The notes below the pieces were generated by a model. It was not told the origin of the DNA, did no database searches, and saw nothing but the letters and a program-made list of their open reading frames with translations. Positions 22,397 to 33,997 of a stretch of DNA of 64,000 nt are shown piece after piece; the stretch's first letter is position 1; each line of letters begins with the position of its first letter. Source of the stretch: Ornithodoros turicata (lineage: Eukaryota > Arthropoda > Arachnida > Ixodida > Argasidae). Made by a program: the position numbers and the translations under genes. Location of the stretch: positions 30,550,213-30,614,212 of the forward strand of contig NC_088202.1 of the NCBI RefSeq assembly GCF_037126465.1. Reading direction: 5' to 3'.

Positions 22397-23457
22397 TAGG
22401 TGGGCGGTGGGCTCTATGGAATAAGGTCATTGCGTCCCTAGTGAAATCATAAGCAAATATTAATGTTCGATTCTTTGTCCACGTGGTAGCTGCTTGTTGA
22501 AGACTATTTGAGTGATCACCTATGATTCCACTTGCCCCACTTTGACCACTGAAAAAATCTGATCAATCCTTTCACAGTTAGCGGAAGAAAAAGTTTGAGG
22601 TCGCGATTCGGGAATATTTTGAATAGAATGCTGTTCCTGCAGAAGAACAGTATTGTGTTCGAAATATTCTGTTCGGAAGATAATTGCATGCATGCGTCAA
22701 ATGCACCAATGCGCTATGTACATTGAGGATGCTCTCCTTCAGGGAAATCATCCCATGTCATAATCACGGTTTATCTGCTGTTGTTTTCGAGCGACAAGCT
22801 GTTTAGGCGGACTCACTTGAGAAAGTCTGTGGGGATGTTTTTTTTTTTTTTTTTTTTTTCAAAGGGTTCTCGTAAACCTCACTAAATTTCTACAGGAAAC
22901 TCGTACAGGCGTGTTCCTCATGAGTTTATCTAGATAGTACCTATAGATAAACTCCAGGAAATGAAGACTCCCTATAGGGTATTACATATTTTTGAAGTCC
23001 TGAAGCACTCCAATGATTTTTGGCAAATTACAGTTTGTCAAATTTTCGATATACATGGGAGTCTATGGGAGATGCGAGAAAATAGCTTCTTTAGGCACGC
23101 ACGGCCGCGATATCTGGGCCAAAATGATGCCATTCCCTACAGTAACAGCCTAGGAATTGATTGTGATCAACAAATTCGACAAACTTGCTGCTGTTTTCCA
23201 GATCCCTGCGTACGAAAATAATGGTTTTGTCGTTTGCTAGCATGTTCTATACGCTGGCGCCGATTACATCACTTTCTTAGAGCGCGGGAGGAAAGCAAAA
23301 CAAAGAAAACAATTTTTCGACGGTGCCGCCATCCCTCGCCGGAGGCGAACGTAACTATTGCATTTAATTGAAACTTTATTTCACATTGTAACAAAGTATA
23401 ATGTGCGAGGCCCAGTGCAAAAAGCTGCAAGAAGCAACTAGATCGCATGTGTCCGCT
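22397..23457. other. unannotated stretch
   Basis: No gene recognised. A T run lies at 22839-22859, and TAGGTACTATCTAGATAAACT-like inverted text lies near 22930-22955. Open frames are short and featureless. Confidence 0.5.
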
Positions 23458-23461
23458 TTAA

Positions 23462-24148
23462 AGGGGCACTAAAATGCAAAAACAAGTTCTCTTCAAATTA
23501 CGTTACATGCTGTGTTAACTTCATACTTGTTATCATAATTCAGAACAGATTCCAGATTCCATTACGAAGCTAGAATCAAAATTATACCGGACTCTTTCTT
23601 GCTTCGGCGCTAAGTAGTGAACGTCTTTTCAGCTCGTGCATCGGTGTTTTTAGTCCATGCCACGCAATGGAGCAGTCCCGGAGAAAAACATAGTACGCGT
23701 TGCGAAGCGGACTGGCGTCGCTGTCCGAAGGACGTGAATATAAATGTGTCAGTGGAACATTCGCGGGAACTGTTGTTGGCTACAAATCAGTGAATTGGTA
23801 TTGAAAAATGCAGCAGTGCGCAGGATGCCACAGATATACGGAACACTACGATCGGACCCGTTCCAAATCCACACAGCCAAGATAGGTATGCGCGTGCTTC
23901 TCCTTCTATCTTATTGGATGCCGCCAATCGTTGCCTCCCGGGGGATCCCATTTGTTGCGACCGACAACGGCAAGCCCTATCACCACCACCACCACCACCA
24001 CCCATTTGTTGCCGCCAAAGACGGCTGTGTTTGCATTGCGTTTTTCTTCTAAACGGTAGCGTTGTGTGAACTAATTTTATTTGATTTGCACTAACTGAAA
24101 CACGGACTTTCATTTGAGAGCAAGTTGTTTTTGCATTTTAATGCGCCT
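23462..24148 (+). mobile_element. 687-bp TTAA element with nested SINE end
   Basis: The left end, TTAA (23458-23461) then AGGGGCACTAAAATGC, pairs with an inverted right end AGGCGCATTAAAATGC; both continue into AAAAACAA. The right flank is TTAG (24149-24152), probably a mutated TTAA. Near 23960-24020 a SINE 3' end (CGACAACGGCAAGCCCT) with a (CAC)n tract is nested inside. No transposase. Confidence 0.7.
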
Positions 24149-24152
24149 TTAG

Positions 24153-25129
24153 GGCTCAATTCCCTGAAGATCCTGTCCTGTACGATGTCGCATCGCCGAA
24201 AACCGGGCGCGCGCCGCAGTATACCCTCTACGCACACAGAAGCTCTATCTTCTATTGAAGACTACAGGATGGGAGAATGCGCAATGCTTGACCACATCGT
24301 TCTCAAAAATATTACTGTTGTCACCCTCAAACGAAGTGCAATTTCACTGTGTTGGTGGGAGGATGAAACTGAAGGGAACATGAAGGGGAAAACTATTTTA
24401 CACGCCGGATACCAACGCTCTCAAATGAATATTTCTTTTCCCACATGCCACCGCGCCACAATTTCGGCTTGTTGTCAGTGGCGAACTCTATGTGCTGGGT
24501 ACCTTCTTACATGCCACGTACGAAACCTTCGATCTTAGAGTCATCAAGTAGGAGGTATTGAAAACCGCAAAGTGCGACACTGTGCATGCCTAGTTGAGTT
24601 GTTCAAACGAGCAGGACTGTGATATTTAACGTGGCTCTGAACCCTGTATGATCCATCAAGGAGTCATTGGACCCTCAACCAGGGTCATTCGGCCAGGAGC
24701 CACCATACAAAATATAACGTAAACAACGGGAATTAGCCGAGGGCGGCTACATTTTCCCGAGTTGTTTGATTACATGCAAAATATTTTCGCTGTGTTGCGT
24801 ATTGTCACTGGGCAATTAAGTTTACAGAAATGCTCGGAGGACGCAGACTCGGATGGACGGCCTCGACCTCATCGAGGACACGTAGACGCCGGGGACTGCT
24901 CTGCAGATTTTCTGGCACTATGCTCTCGGACACGCTTACGCTTCGTAATGCCAAGACGTGAGGTGAAAGTTCTTAAAGCAAACACACTTCATTGCGACGA
25001 AATGAGCGAAAGAAACACACGACAGTACAGGACGAGCTTTCGCTCATTTCGTCGCAATGCACTGTCCAAACAAACTAGCCCAACCTTCTACGCTAAAGTC
25101 GCACAGAGGTAAACTCAACAAAAATACGT
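24153..25129. other. unannotated stretch
   Basis: The longest frame (24125-24538, plus) has no recognised domain and starts inside the preceding element. A complementary pair lies near 24995-25050 (CATTGCGACGAAATGAGCGA and its inverse), a small hairpin. No gene called. Confidence 0.45.
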
Positions 25130-25309
25130 ATATATATACATATACAGATGTGGGTGTTGATGTTGGCGAAAAAAATACGGGAGAGATTGCATTCGTCACA
25201 CGACAAACAGCCGGCTCTGCAAACCCGACACAGCCGGCCCGCGGATTCGAACCGCGGACCTCCCAGTCTCCAAGCGCACACGTTACCGCTGCGCCACCGG
25301 AGCTGGTGA
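25130..25309 (-). repeat. tRNA-derived SINE, third type
   Basis: On the minus strand, GCTCCGGTGGCGCAGCGGTA (A-box region) and GCGGTTCGAATCCGCGGGCC (B box) form a good tRNA-like head, but the body differs from family 1 (GGGTTTGCAGAGCCGGCTG...). It ends in a (TA)n run near 25125-25145. Confidence 0.65.
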
Positions 25310-25874
25310 ACGTCCTTCGACGACACGAATGCCGATAATTCAGGTGGACCGTAAATCGCGCTGCGCTTTGAGGTACGAAGCGCGTCGTAAATGTCTACAG
25401 TATCCCTTGTGTGTGTCAATCAGGCTACGTTCCCAGAAAGGCTAGAAGGGTCCCGCAATCACTATGTTTTCTCACTAGTACTAGATTGACTGTCCCGTTT
25501 GCGATAAAGCCAAGTTCGAAGGTAGCACACTTGATTTATGGGTGCTGAATGATGCGATGCACCTTGCAACCGTAGCACCTGTCTACCGCACGGAGGATTA
25601 GTGACATGTAGTACAAGGAATGTTGATTTTATCTTCGATGTTCGAACGGGTGTGACATTAATCCAGCCAGTTTGGGGTTCATGAAGGTAGGCGGGGAGTG
25701 CCGTGAATCACTGAGATGGTTTATTTCTGTACGAGGGCAGAACCTGGTCTGCCGTTTCTTTTCAAACTCTCCGGTTGTCAGACCAAATCCGATAAACCTA
25801 TCGGCAACATCCCTTCTTACCAGGCTGGTCGATGAGAGGTGCAGGTCGACTTATAGACGTTCTTTGTACTTATA

Positions 25875-26140
25875 CAGGGCGTCGCAGAATGCGTATCAGT
25901 GAATTATAATAAAGAACTACACGCCGCCTAGAATCACGCGCTCAACGGCATTTGTTCCTAGTAGGTTTTTGCTACCTCCTGATGTGAATATCAACTAACT
26001 TAACTCGCTTTCTTACCCCACCAATGTGAAGCGCGTGCCGAATTTACTCAACTTCGTGATAATTGACACGGATATTGAGGAGGTATCCCATCAGAAAAAA
26101 TAGCCGAGCACCATTCGTTTCAGAGTGCCGAGAGGCTAGC
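25875..26140 (-). mobile_element. mariner-like MITE, copy lacking one end
   Basis: Read on the minus strand it matches the interior and 3' end of 27011-27444: GATGGGATACCTCCT, AATTCGGCACGC, CATCAGGAGGT.GCAAAAACCTA and a terminal CGACGCCCTG next to TA (25873-25874). The opposite terminus was not found. Confidence 0.6.
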
Positions 26141-26498
26141 GCTCGACGACTATTACTTAGCGTTGCATAATCACAGGATCAGCAGTCATTCTTATTTGTG
26201 GTGCGATGAGGAAACTTGGCGCCTGTTGTTTTTAACTATAGCATCAACATTGTGTGAAAGTGATTGCGCAACTGCAATCTTAAGGACTGCGTTGAGGTGT
26301 TCGTATGTTAGTTGCAGAGCTGTACACGTTACCCCCAAAAAGGAACGAATTACTTACTCGTTCCTTCGAAAAAATAGTAACTAAATACGTTACCCGTTAC
26401 TAACAAATAAAAGAAACGCGTTATCGTTACTTGGAAGTAACGAGTTACTTCTATACGTTACATTTGCATACCAGACAGCAGAAATACGAAAGCATCGC

Positions 26499-26690
26499 CT
26501 ACTTTATTTTTTTAAGCTCATCCATGATGAATTGTATTTCACTAGGTACTGAAAACTGGCGACGGATAAGCTGGGCCGTTTCCTGGTGAATACGTCTGCA
26601 GTCTGCAGCCGTGCTGAAGAGGCGGTCCACTGACAACAACAACTTCAACAACTCCATGAATGACGATGGGATGAGGCGATTCAGCGCCAC
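26499..26690 (-). pseudogene. hAT transposase C-terminal fragment
   Basis: The frame contains SVDRLFSTAADCRRIHQETA, close to the ERLFS-A-D motif of the hAT C-terminal dimerisation region. It lies 185 bp from the left TIR on the minus strand, the expected place for a transposase C-terminus. No larger domain survives. Confidence 0.55.
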
Positions 26691-26726
26691 AATTGCGGCA
26701 CCATACCTCTTTTTTTAAATTCCGTG

Positions 26727-26986
26727 TTAGCGCCGCGAAGCAACTGCGGCTATGAGCGGCGTACAGACGTGGACAGGTGGAGAGAGGACAGCAGGAAGGA
26801 GTGGGGGTTTGTATGCGTCCCGGGCTCACTTCAAGGGAAACTGAGCCTGCATTCGTCTGGAAAGTCTTCGGAAAACCTAGGGAAAACCTCAGACAGCACA
26901 GCCGGCGACAGGATTCGAACCCGTGTCAGTTCCCAGTCTCAGCGTGGAAAGTGATCATCTTAACCACGGGAGCTGGTAGTACCATA
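26727..26986 (-). repeat. SINE family 1, full length, nested in hAT
   Basis: On the minus strand: head CCAGCTCCCGTGGTTAAGAT, B box GGGTTCGAATCCTGTCGCCG, GCTGTGCTGTCTGAGG, and a core variant TGAAGTGAGCCCGGGACGCA. It ends in AACACGGAATTT. It interrupts the hAT transposase region. Confidence 0.85.
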
Positions 26987-27010
26987 CCGCAGTGCATGTG
27001 GGTTAATATA

Positions 27011-27444
27011 CAGGGTGTCCCAGAAGACGTGTCATCGAATTATAATAACAAAGCTATGGCTGGGTTTGCAACCTCCTTTCGTCGGACTGACAGCGATTGC
27101 GCTCAAAATGTCGTCGCGTGTTATGCTAGGGTGCTCCGAAAAGAATGATGTTCGGATATTTTTTTTTCCGATGGGATACCTCCTGCATATCACTGTCAAT
27201 TATCATGAGTTTGAGTCAATTCGGCACGCTCTTCATATTGGGGTGGTAAAAAAAGTGACCTTTACTCGGCAAATTTCCGAGTTCAGTACGCAAATATTTA
27301 CATAATTAAACTTACGTTACATAACAGTCACATCAGGAGGTGGCAAAAACCTAGTAAGGACAATAAGTAAGGATTCTAGGTGGCGTAGTTTTTTTTTCTT
27401 TTTTCGTTATTATAATACAATGACACGTTTTCCGGGACACTCTG
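27011..27444 (+). mobile_element. mariner-like MITE, nested in hAT
   Basis: TA at 27009-27010 and 27445-27446 flanks inverted ends. The left begins CAGGGTGTCCCAGAAGACGT; the right, inverted, begins CAGAGTGTCCCGGAAAACGT. Both continue into GTCAT.GxATTATAATAAC. A second, truncated copy lies at 25875-26140. Confidence 0.85.
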
Positions 27445-28137
27445 TAGGGGGTGGATTTGGCCCGCCAACAATGGCTCCATGACATCACTCAATGGTCACT
27501 CATCCATGCAGTGGACCCGTCATTATCATTTAAGATGCCAGGTGGCTTCCCTCGCAGCTTTACGTTGCTTCCGCGGCGTCTACGACTCAACGTCGCCTTC
27601 ACCCCTGTGTTCCGGGTTAAACTAGGTTATATTGTAACACGGCGCTGGGCACAGCTTGCTACACCCCATATGCGATCCTGCATATCATCGAGGTCTGCGT
27701 CCGGTACACGTGTGAACGCCGGGTGTTTCGACGTCAACTTGAGCTCCTTAACCATAGACCATTCAGCTTGCCCAAACAACTTAGCCCATGGAGCTCCGTT
27801 GCCGCATCAGTGCCGGGTTCTTCGCTCCGTTTTTGCTTTCATGCAAACAACTGGTGTCCTCAAAGAGCTCTAAACAGAACTCCAACCTATCGTCGCTTCG
27901 CGTTCACCATAATTCACCCTCTCATATTAACCTTTGTGAAGTGGTGTAGGGTCCTGCGGCTACCACGTGGAAACATCCCATGTCATCATCTCTTCTCGTT
28001 CATTTATTATTGTTGTAGTTGTTGTTGATGGGATGACGATGGAAATGATCAGGTACATACACCTGCACACACGCACTGACGCGCTTGAAGGGACCGCCGT
28101 CTTCACTTTGAGAAACAATTCATATGCGAGGGAAATC

Positions 28138-28425
28138 TCACATCCTCGATAGAGGGTAGTCCTCCTCGGTGCACAAGAACTTCGTCATATGAGGGTCTTC
28201 AGTAGCCTCAACTGTACGGCTGTGACGTGTGAATGCAAAAAAGTCGTCTGTACTGGGCCTTTGTGTGGTCGTCGGAATCCCCGATATTGGCGTGCTGACG
28301 TCGCAGAGCTCCTTTTTCAGCATCTCCATGACAATGTCTCGCCGAGCCGCGTCGCTCAGCCAAGTAAAAAAGGAACAAGTAACTTTCATTAAAGCGTTAC
28401 CAATTTTTGTAACTAAGTACGTCAT
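28138..28425 (-). pseudogene. hAT transposase fragment
   Basis: The frame has EMLKKELCDVSTP and DDFFAF, which look like the region preceding the C-terminal domain of hAT transposases. It lies about 100 bp from the right TIR. Identification is by pattern only and is tentative. Confidence 0.4.
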
Positions 28426-28974
28426 TCCTTATATTTTTTAGAAATTAACTACATCGTTACCTAGTTAACAAAACACTAACGCATTACCGAGTAACGCGTT
28501 CCTTGTGACGCGTTACGTACAGCTCTGGTTAGTCGTGAGCGTAACTTTAACTTATTCAGGTTCATCACAGAAAACGGCTGATCGCAGACGTATGTTGACA
28601 TCGTTGTCTCACGAAGTAAAACCACGAATTATTATCATTAGACGTATATTGTACCGGACATGGACAGGCTCCTCCTCGACAACATACGTATCTTCAGATA
28701 CTTTGGTCCAAAGTAAGAATAAAACGAACCGCACCAACTTCAGCGAGCTTGTTCTTATCGGTGCGACGCACAACAGATCAATCAGTTCCATTTGTTAATC
28801 ATAAGGAACGCTGTCAACGACTGCGGAAAACGGTGAGCCAAAAAGCTCCGTTTCGAGTCTCCTGCACTCAAGGAATCTTTGCTTGAATTCACTCGGGAGA
28901 TCACAAAAAGCCTGCGACTGAACCGGTCCGTGTCTGGTGGCATTGAAGGCAACAATATTATAACTCGCCCAAGT

Positions 28975-29045
28975 ATAGGGGGGGGGGATATGTTTATTAA
29001 AGATAAAGAAAGGGGGAAAGGTCAGACAGGCCAAGGCCGACTTGC
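28975..29045 (+). repeat. dispersed retroelement-tail repeat, copy B
   Basis: A G run, then ATATGTTTATTAAAG, an A/G-rich run and CCGACTTGCTAGGG. It matches the minus-strand copy at 38590-38690 and, more weakly, 8165-8240. Confidence 0.5.
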
Positions 29046-29187
29046 TAGGGCCAAGTAGGGTTTGCGCTCGTCAGGTTCTTTAACTGTTCATGGACTTCCT
29101 GTCGTCAAGTAGGTTGGTCCAGACAATTAATTTGTTCTCGTGTTTTCATCCTTTCTGCATCATCTTCATATAATGTTCCACGCGCAA

Positions 29188-29275
29188 TGGGGTATAGGGT
29201 ACCGCACCGCCGCGGTGAAACACCCCATCTCATCGTCAGCATCTATTGTTGTTACAACAACATTATTTTGGCTTT
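29188..29275 (+). repeat. dispersed GGTGAAACA repeat, copy
   Basis: GGGTACCGCACCGCCGCGGTGAAACACCCCAT-type text matches 27945-28035 and the inverted copies near 3840 and 9950. Class unknown. Confidence 0.4.
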
Positions 29276-30340
29276 GGAAAGTGGGGAGGTTGTTGTTGTT
29301 GCTGTTGTTGCTCAGAAAATTGGATAGGAATGCAGTACGAGGTGCCCCTGCTGCCACGGTAATATCAACGAAGTAAAGGGCGCGTCACACTGTTGCGACG
29401 CGGCAATATTTTTGTCTGCGCGACAACCGGAAGTTTAGTGTCCTGTCGTGTCGAACATCAAGTCCCACAGGCGAGAGACTCCCGACACGACGCCTTCGTG
29501 CGACAAAACAAGTCGCATGCATCAGACGCAGGGACAGGTTTAGAGAGTAGTCAGCGAAGACGACCAAAGCAACACACAGACAGACAGGGAACGTCGAATT
29601 TTTGAACTTTTTGCCATATTATTAAAGGATAAAAGTTCGACATCCCTTGACTGTATTTGTGCTACTTTTTTCGTCTTCGCTATTGTCATGTGCCAACCGG
29701 CCCCGCTCGACTGTTAGTTAGAGAATTCATCAGCTGTTAGAGGCCAGTGGCGACAGTTTTCTATGACTAATTAACGTAAGTTCGTAAGTAACGTTCATGA
29801 AGCTTGGGCTGGATATTATTATTATTATTTTATTTTATTTTTTTGATGAGGGGCCATGCACCACTGCTGTATACCTATTGTTGTTTACAAGGCGCTATCA
29901 GATGCAGTACGGTGTAGTCACACCTGGAAGATAGAACCTAGAATTAGGCATTCGGTGCTTGAACTTGTTACGGAACGGGTATTACAGGTATGCTGGCAAG
30001 CTATTCCCACTCATACTGTTGACTTTGGCTTAACGGAGCGTAAATTTGTCACTTAGCTGTGGTGTCAATTTTTGTCATATTTTGTGCCATTTCATGGGGT
30101 TATCGGTGACTTTCATATGCCAAATTCCGCTGGTCGTTTTTGTGCGGCGTAGTGCAGTGTGTCAGTAAGTCATTGAAGTTGCAACTCTGCGTTGTGAGGC
30201 TTATGTTGTGTTTGACCTTCTATGCTTAACTGTCTCATCCACTACAACTCTAAGTGTCCGTTCAGTGTATAAACGAACGAAGAGCCAAAGGAAGTACTAA
30301 TGGAACGCGACGTACCTTGTACTGAAGTGACCAGTGTAAG
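29276..30340. other. unannotated stretch
   Basis: No gene recognised. GCGACGCGG/GCGCGACAAC-rich text at 29380-29560 resembles the CGCGAC-rich interior of the TTAA element at 30.3 kb. AT-rich (TTA)n lies at 29815-29840. Confidence 0.45.
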
Positions 30341-30352
30341 ATGCACACTAAA

Positions 30353-31239
30353 GGCTAAACCACATGGAGCGATTTTTGAGAGCGATCGTCGCGCACGGCG
30401 ACGTCGCAACAAGCGCGACGAGATGGCTTGTCGCGTCCCGAACCACAAGGCGCGACTACAACGCGATGTCGCGCACACAGTACCCAGACGCGCGAGCCGT
30501 ATGCCTGCTCACACGACGTTGATAAACGTGTACAAAACAACTAAATATGATGACATGTTGGCTCATATATCCTTTATTACAAAAGCCAGCCTTGTGCCGA
30601 CAGGAAGTGGAGGTGTATTCAATACTGACAGAAGAAGAAAGCGGCATGTCTGTAGGTGTCTGGGCATCATGAATGGGCATCAGTGAATGGGCCGTAATGG
30701 GCATCATGACTGTGCACCCCACTTCGGCAAGCCCTTTCACCATCACCACCACCACCACCCCACTTCGGTTTGGTTTCTTCTTCGTTGGACGCGTTCTGTG
30801 TATTCTGTCGTAGCCTTCGTAGCCGCTTTCAGTTTTTTAGAATCGTTTTTTTTTTATTTTTCGTAGAATCGTTTTTTTTTCGTAGAATCGTTTTTTTTAT
30901 TTTTTGTAGAATCGTTTTTTTATTTTCGTAGAATAGTTTTTTTTTATTTTAGGCCGGCATTGCTTTACACAACGCCATGATTTCACACATTGACCTTTTT
31001 GCCAACTCCACCCTTTCGAAAGAAGCGCGTTCGTGACGCCACTGACGGTATGTCCTGATTGGTTCCCTGCGCTCTGCTTTCCGTGTCGCGCCGAGCGACC
31101 GCGACACAAATCTGAGAGAGACGGTCGCAGCGAAGTCGCGAATGAAGCACGGAGTGCGGCATCACTGGCCCGTCGCGCGACAACAGATGCGTCGCGCGAC
31201 GCGAAAATCGCGCTAGTTGTCGCTCCATGTGGTTTAGCC
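30353..31239. mobile_element. TTAA element, GGCTAAACCACATGGAGCG ends
   Basis: The left end GGCTAAACCACATGGAGCGA and an inverted right end of the same sequence bound about 887 bp. The right flank is TTAA (31240-31243) and the left flank TAAA. Both subterminal regions are rich in CGCGAC/GTCGCG. The centre holds a SINE 3' end with (CAC)n (about 30700-30765) and a minisatellite (30835-30950). No transposase. Confidence 0.75.
30835..30950. repeat. minisatellite, CGTAGAATCG-T(n) units
   Basis: About five units of CGTAGAATCG followed by a T run and usually ATTTT, each 18-26 bp. They vary mainly in T-run length. They lie inside the TTAA element. Confidence 0.8.
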
Positions 31240-31243
31240 TTAA

Positions 31244-32505
31244 GCCAGTGTCACTTTTTCTGCACTACAACGGTCGCGCGAGAAACAAAGCCTTGCAACA
31301 CCGAAACTTTAGAGGGGGTCACGTGGTGGACAGGACGTAATGGCCATTCTGACACGAGCGACCGCTAGAGGGCGGCTACGCTAGTCTGGAGGGAAGTGCC
31401 GCTCCTTGAGTTTCCTTCCTCCATGGTTTACATGAATGCGACTAAAGCGTATCATGCCGACTTATCACAGCAAATCCTCTCCGGCAGGGACAGGTCAACC
31501 TATCCACCGGTCGGGATAGGTGCGAGGAGGTGCGATAACTCGATACGATGCGCTTCTGTCGCACTCATGTAACTGCAGCTATTTTGGCCGATACCGAAAG
31601 AACCGTGCACTATGTAGTGCTATCGTGAAGAACGCGTAGCATATGTTACTGCATTACTCATCGCCAAGCGCAACAGACATGTCGTGATTATATTTAGTTA
31701 AGAATACATTGTAGGTTAGTAATAAATTGATTGGTAATACTAAAGTATAAGTGATTATGTGTAGAAGTATATACAGCAGGTTCCAGGAAGAAAAGACCAA
31801 CTACGCCTTAACGGAGCAATAGAGAAGGCCTTTATCTATCCATCTGCCCATAGCAACCCTCAGTTGACACATGGGGACATCCTAGACACTAGGATCAGTA
31901 CATTCATAGTGAGTATTTGCGACACCAGGATTGTTTGCTTATTGATGCCCACCGCACGATTTATGTGGACGAACATTCAAACGTTCCCGTAGACTTCGGA
32001 GGTGCTCGGTGAGTCAGTAGGAGCAAGTTGTGAGGTCAACTTCGACAGGCGAGTACTGCATCGCCACCACCTAAGTAATAGCGTTATGCCAAAAATTATT
32101 TTCACCTAACAACCACTATCTGAGCCCCATGAAGCACCGAAATGATGCACACGACACCTCAGTCTCACAACACCCGCTTGCACGTTATGATGAAGAAGAA
32201 AAAAAAACGAAAAAAAAAAACACACCACTTGATGGAAATGTCTCGATTTTCGAAGCGCGTGTGAGTTTCAGGGAACTCGGGAATGAATACTACCAGACAC
32301 CCTTTAAAACCAGGCCACACACACTGTGTGCCGACTAATTTAAACACTATACATCTCCTTAGAACAGTGGGAGAGGTTCGAAGTACTAATCACGCGTGCA
32401 CATTGAGATTCCGCAAGACGGCCACGTTCTACCTCAGACAACTTTCTCCTGGGCCGCTCTACTCGGAGGGCTTCAGTTTGCTTTCATCAGTTCACTGATA
32501 CTACG
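31244..32505. other. unannotated stretch
   Basis: No gene recognised on either strand. An A-rich run lies at 32197-32220. Confidence 0.5.
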
Positions 32506-32804
32506 TACACTCTTAAAAGAAGGGTGTACTTTAACTCCTTTTTTCGCCACATATATAACACCCTTTTGGAGAGTACAATTACGCTCAAAAGGGTGTCTCC
32601 TCACTCCCTCAAGGGAGTAGCATAACACCTTTCTCCCTAGTTGAGAGTAATATTACTCCCCGGCAGGGAGAAGGTGTTATGCTACTCCCTTGAGGGAGTG
32701 AGGAGACACCCTTTTGAGCGTAATTGTACTCTCCAAAAGGGTGTTATATATGTGGCAAGGAAAGGAGTTAAAGTACACCCTTTTTTTTAAGAGTGTAGTA
32801 TCGG
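32506..32804. mobile_element. 299-bp near-palindromic MITE
   Basis: Two long inverted arms of about 130 bp (left from GATACTACGTACACTCTTAA, right ending TTAAGAGTGTAGTATC) enclose a short GTAATATTAC centre near 32648-32657. Arms carry repeated AAGGGTGT and GGGAGTGAGG motifs and differ by few bases, so it could form a nearly full-length hairpin. No coding capacity; no clear TSD. Confidence 0.8.
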
Positions 32805-33989
32805 ATATATTTTTCCACTGCATCGTTTTATGACACACTTTAACGTTTTGTCGCGTCTCCACACAGCTAGTAACGGTGCATTTTGATCAGTCATCGTGGA
32901 AAATGCGTGCTCCATCAACGAGAAAGCCCCTGTAAAGAAGAAAATAACACAACGAGACAGGAGGTCGTGGGTTGAAATCCTGTCCCCTCATGACTTCGTG
33001 TATTCAGTATATACTAGCTACACTGCTAATTCAGAACGCAATGCTAAGCTGTCTAAGTGAAGCTAAGCGGACATAGACCACACATATAGTACCTGTTTCG
33101 TCGTCCATTGGAACAAATTAAAGCAAGAGCGCTATCTTACATTCAGAACTGAAACTATCTTGTCACCTGACGTCATGCACTACATTATTCAACGGCGACA
33201 GCAAATCCTTTCCTTTCACGCCTCCAGACTCACGTCACGAAAATTCCAACCCTTCCCACCCAGAAAGCTTTCAGGAACCCCCATATCCTTCTTAATCCAG
33301 CTTCATCAAATTCATCAGAGCCCATTGAAGCGCACACGCGAGGCGAAAACCGATCGTGTTATCTTACAGCCGCAGCGAAATCTTCTAATCTAATCTTTCA
33401 TTCGAAAAGACCCACCAGGGCCTGGTAAAGAAGCCCCGGTCGATGGCATAACCCTCTTATCGCCTGCGACACTCGGAATATATTTTCGTTCCTTCCACAG
33501 CGAATCCAAGGACTCGGTGCCTAATTACAAAATAATTACTGGATTATCGACTCGCTATATCTGACAAGTAGTCATTATGGAAGAATAGATAGGAAAGATG
33601 GGGAGAGGTGAGGGAGTTACATCAAGATATATCAGTCGATGTACGCTCCACTGCGCCAGCGCGGAAAAGCTCATCGGTGGCAAGGGAAGCACCCTTCTTT
33701 CACCGTACAAGTGCAATTAAAGAATGTTTCTTGAAGTGAAGGGATTTTTCTTTTTAAGATGTCCCATTCATTTCGTTTTTAGAGCGGCAATGCGATCAGC
33801 GCTGTAGTGTTTGATGAAGTGTCACACGTTGCGCGCAAGTAATTGTAACGCGTGATTACTTTACATGCTCGACGGGTGATGCTAAAATGGATTGCGCCAC
33901 GCAGGAAAGCCAAATTGCTTTCGCCCATGACCGAACACGCAGTGCGTACTTTAGTTCTCCTCCTCGCAGCGGAAATAAGCTGAACGAAT
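32805..33989. other. unannotated stretch
   Basis: No gene recognised. Open frames are short and lack domains. Confidence 0.5.
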
Positions 33990-33997
33990 AATGTGTA

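Larger units (their letters stand above)
26314..28527 (-). mobile_element. hAT transposon with nested SINE and MITE
   Basis: The ends are inverted: CAGAGCTGTACACGTTACC at the left and the complement of CAGAGCTGTACGTAACGC at the right. An 8-bp duplication flanks them, GTTAGTTG (26306-26313) and GTTAGTCG (28528-28535), one mismatch. Subterminal regions are rich in GTTAC/GTAAC. Decayed transposase pieces lie on the minus strand at both ends. The interior holds a SINE (26727-26986) and a mariner-like MITE (27011-27444), so the hAT copy is older than both. Confidence 0.85.
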
